Shown: one piece after another, positions 63,025 to 64,000 of the stretch | Layout: each line of letters begins with the position of its first letter | Numbering within the stretch: the stretch's first letter is position 1 | Assembly: GCA_032622095.1 (NCBI GenBank) | Contig: CP136067.1 | Span: forward strand, 177,602,556-177,666,555 | Length of the DNA: 64,000 nt | Direction of reading: 5' to 3' | Source: Siphonodentalium dalli | Taxonomy: Eukaryota; Mollusca; Scaphopoda; Gadilida; Siphonodentaliidae | The notes under the pieces: generated by a model | The model's input: only the letters and a program-made list of their open reading frames with translations | Told to the model about the DNA's origin: nothing | Database searches by the model: none | Translations under genes and position numbers: made by a program

Positions 63025-63870
63025 ATGGACATCAGAAAAAGTTTTTGAGAACTTTCAGGGTATCTCCTGATACCTTCGAAAAGTTGTATAACAACGTGAA
63101 GGAATCACTTGTCAATGAGCCAACTCCTTCTGCGAAACCACCCACTGAACCACAGAAGTTGGCCACATTTTTAAAATATGCTGGGTCTAATGAGACAATC
63201 AACCAGATTAGCACACTCTTCAGAGTAACTGAGTCATCTGTGGTTAGAGCCTGCAGAACGGGGTTATTAATGCTATTCTTGACACTATGAGTCATAAAAT
63301 GATCAGATGACCGGATACTTGTGATTATGCGGACATCAGCGAGAGATTAGAAGCTGTCGGTCATCCAGGTATCCCCAAGGTTATTGTGGCCCTGGACGGC
63401 AGTCACATCCCAAGTGTTCGTCCGTCTCAAGGTCCTGATGATTTTTCAACCGGAAGCAGTATCATTCAATTGTGTTACAATGCGTTTGTGATGACAGTGG
63501 GTGTTCATAGATGTCAGTGTTGGTATGCCAGGACAAATGCATGATGAGAAAATCTTTACTTGGGGATGCTGCTTATCCACTGGTCGATCGGATCATGACA
63601 CCCTATCGGGATAATGGACACCTGTCTACGAAAGAAACTAAGTTCAACACAGTTCATTCATCAAAGCGTCAACTAATAGAGAGGGAATTTGGTTTTCTGA
63701 AAAACCGTTTTAATAGTTTAATGCACTGTGTGAACATAACGGATTTGTCCGAGTTATCAGAATTTGTGTTGGCCTGTTGTATTCTGCACAACTTTCTTAA
63801 ACAAAACAATGATGATGTTTGTACATACAGCCAGTCACTTCCGAACGCCAGCCATCTGAATCTGTTCTAA
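63025..63870 (+). pseudogene. Harbinger transposase remnant with TTTTTAAAA tract
   Basis: Copy of the unit at 60400, 2625 bp away, with the same restored N-terminal frame (63045-63290), ATGAGTCAT, AGATGACC and FNSL changes. Confidence 0.84.
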
Positions 63871-64000
63871 CTACCTTCCCAGAGACAGAACTAGGCAGAG
63901 ATGGTGCAAAGTGTAAAAGGAAGACACTGACAGATACACTTTAGTTTGTTTATGCTGGTGGAATCCTTTGCAATGCATGTAGCTTCGGCCTCCTGAAGTC
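63871..64000. repeat. Start of unit spacer at window edge
   Basis: Type-1-like tail and spacer sequence with the GAGACAGAACTAGG and GATACACTTTAG variants, cut by the window end. Confidence 0.8.

Larger units (their letters stand above)
30791..64000 (+). repeat. Right part of the 1.31-kb Harbinger-derived satellite array
   Basis: Twenty-six units start at 31048, 32357, 33666, 34977, 35889, 37199, 38508, 39819, 40731, 42040, 43349, 44658, 45970, 47287, 48596, 49914, 51227, 52546, 53856, 55175, 56478, 57785, 59092, 60400, 61717 and 63025. Spacing is 1303-1319 bp, except for two 912-bp units with the same 405-bp deletion. All are on the plus strand. Stretches between pseudogenes are the unit spacer (about 380-465 bp) and hold no gene. 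The array runs off the right edge of the window. Uniform orientation and shared disabling changes show tandem amplification of an already defective copy, not many independent insertions. Confidence 0.93.

Noticed and set aside
30791-64000. Complete Harbinger elements inserted repeatedly
   Set aside because: No terminal inverted repeats or 3-bp duplications flank the units, there is no Myb-like gene, and all units share phase, strand and breaks.

Overview
The window contains only repetitive DNA from a eukaryotic, probably animal, genome. No intact gene, tRNA, rRNA or bacterial-type gene was found. The transposase remnants belong to the PIF/Harbinger (HARBI1-like, DDE) superfamily. The layout, tandem arrays of dead transposon pieces and a roughly 173-bp satellite, suggests constitutive or pericentromeric heterochromatin. 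The species cannot be named from the sequence.

Region 1 (1-6504) and region 3 (30791-64000) are one head-to-tail array of a roughly 1.31-kb unit, all on the plus strand, with 31 units and one partial unit visible. Each unit holds about 0.85-0.92 kb of a broken PIF/Harbinger transposase and a 0.38-0.46-kb AT-rich spacer. The three catalytic-type residues and the C-terminal ACCILHNFL motif survive, but the coding path is split by frameshifts common to all copies. Two tail types exist. Type 1 has a longer tail ending in a DKL-like sequence, and type 2 ends in LNLF. A 4.84-kb higher-order repeat of four units, one carrying a 405-bp deletion, is visible at 30791-47029 and in part at 4273-6495.

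Region 2 (6505-30790, 24,286 bp) is a separate insertion into one of these spacers. It has perfect outer termini (AGCACCATGAATTTAGTTCC and its reverse complement) and a 9-bp direct duplication of the target (AACTTTAAC). Unfilled versions of the same site are present at 35632-35640 and 40474-40482. Between the termini there is almost nothing but a roughly 173-bp satellite: about 100 monomers in one orientation (to about 24356), then about 36 in the opposite orientation. The outermost 1.35 kb of each arm mirrors the other monomer by monomer, through seven monomer variants in the same order. This is the architecture of a giant non-autonomous foldback-type DNA element carrying a satellite. The 9-bp duplication fits Mutator-like or Foldback-type elements, but no transposase is present to confirm this.

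The locus therefore shows two routes from transposon to satellite: a Harbinger copy amplified in tandem, and a foldback element, whose arms are themselves satellite arrays, nested inside it. Type-1/type-2 chimeras, private variants shared at a distance, and duplicated blocks show continuing unequal exchange or conversion. Coordinates of repeat blocks come from reading by eye and may be off by a few bases where monomers are alike.
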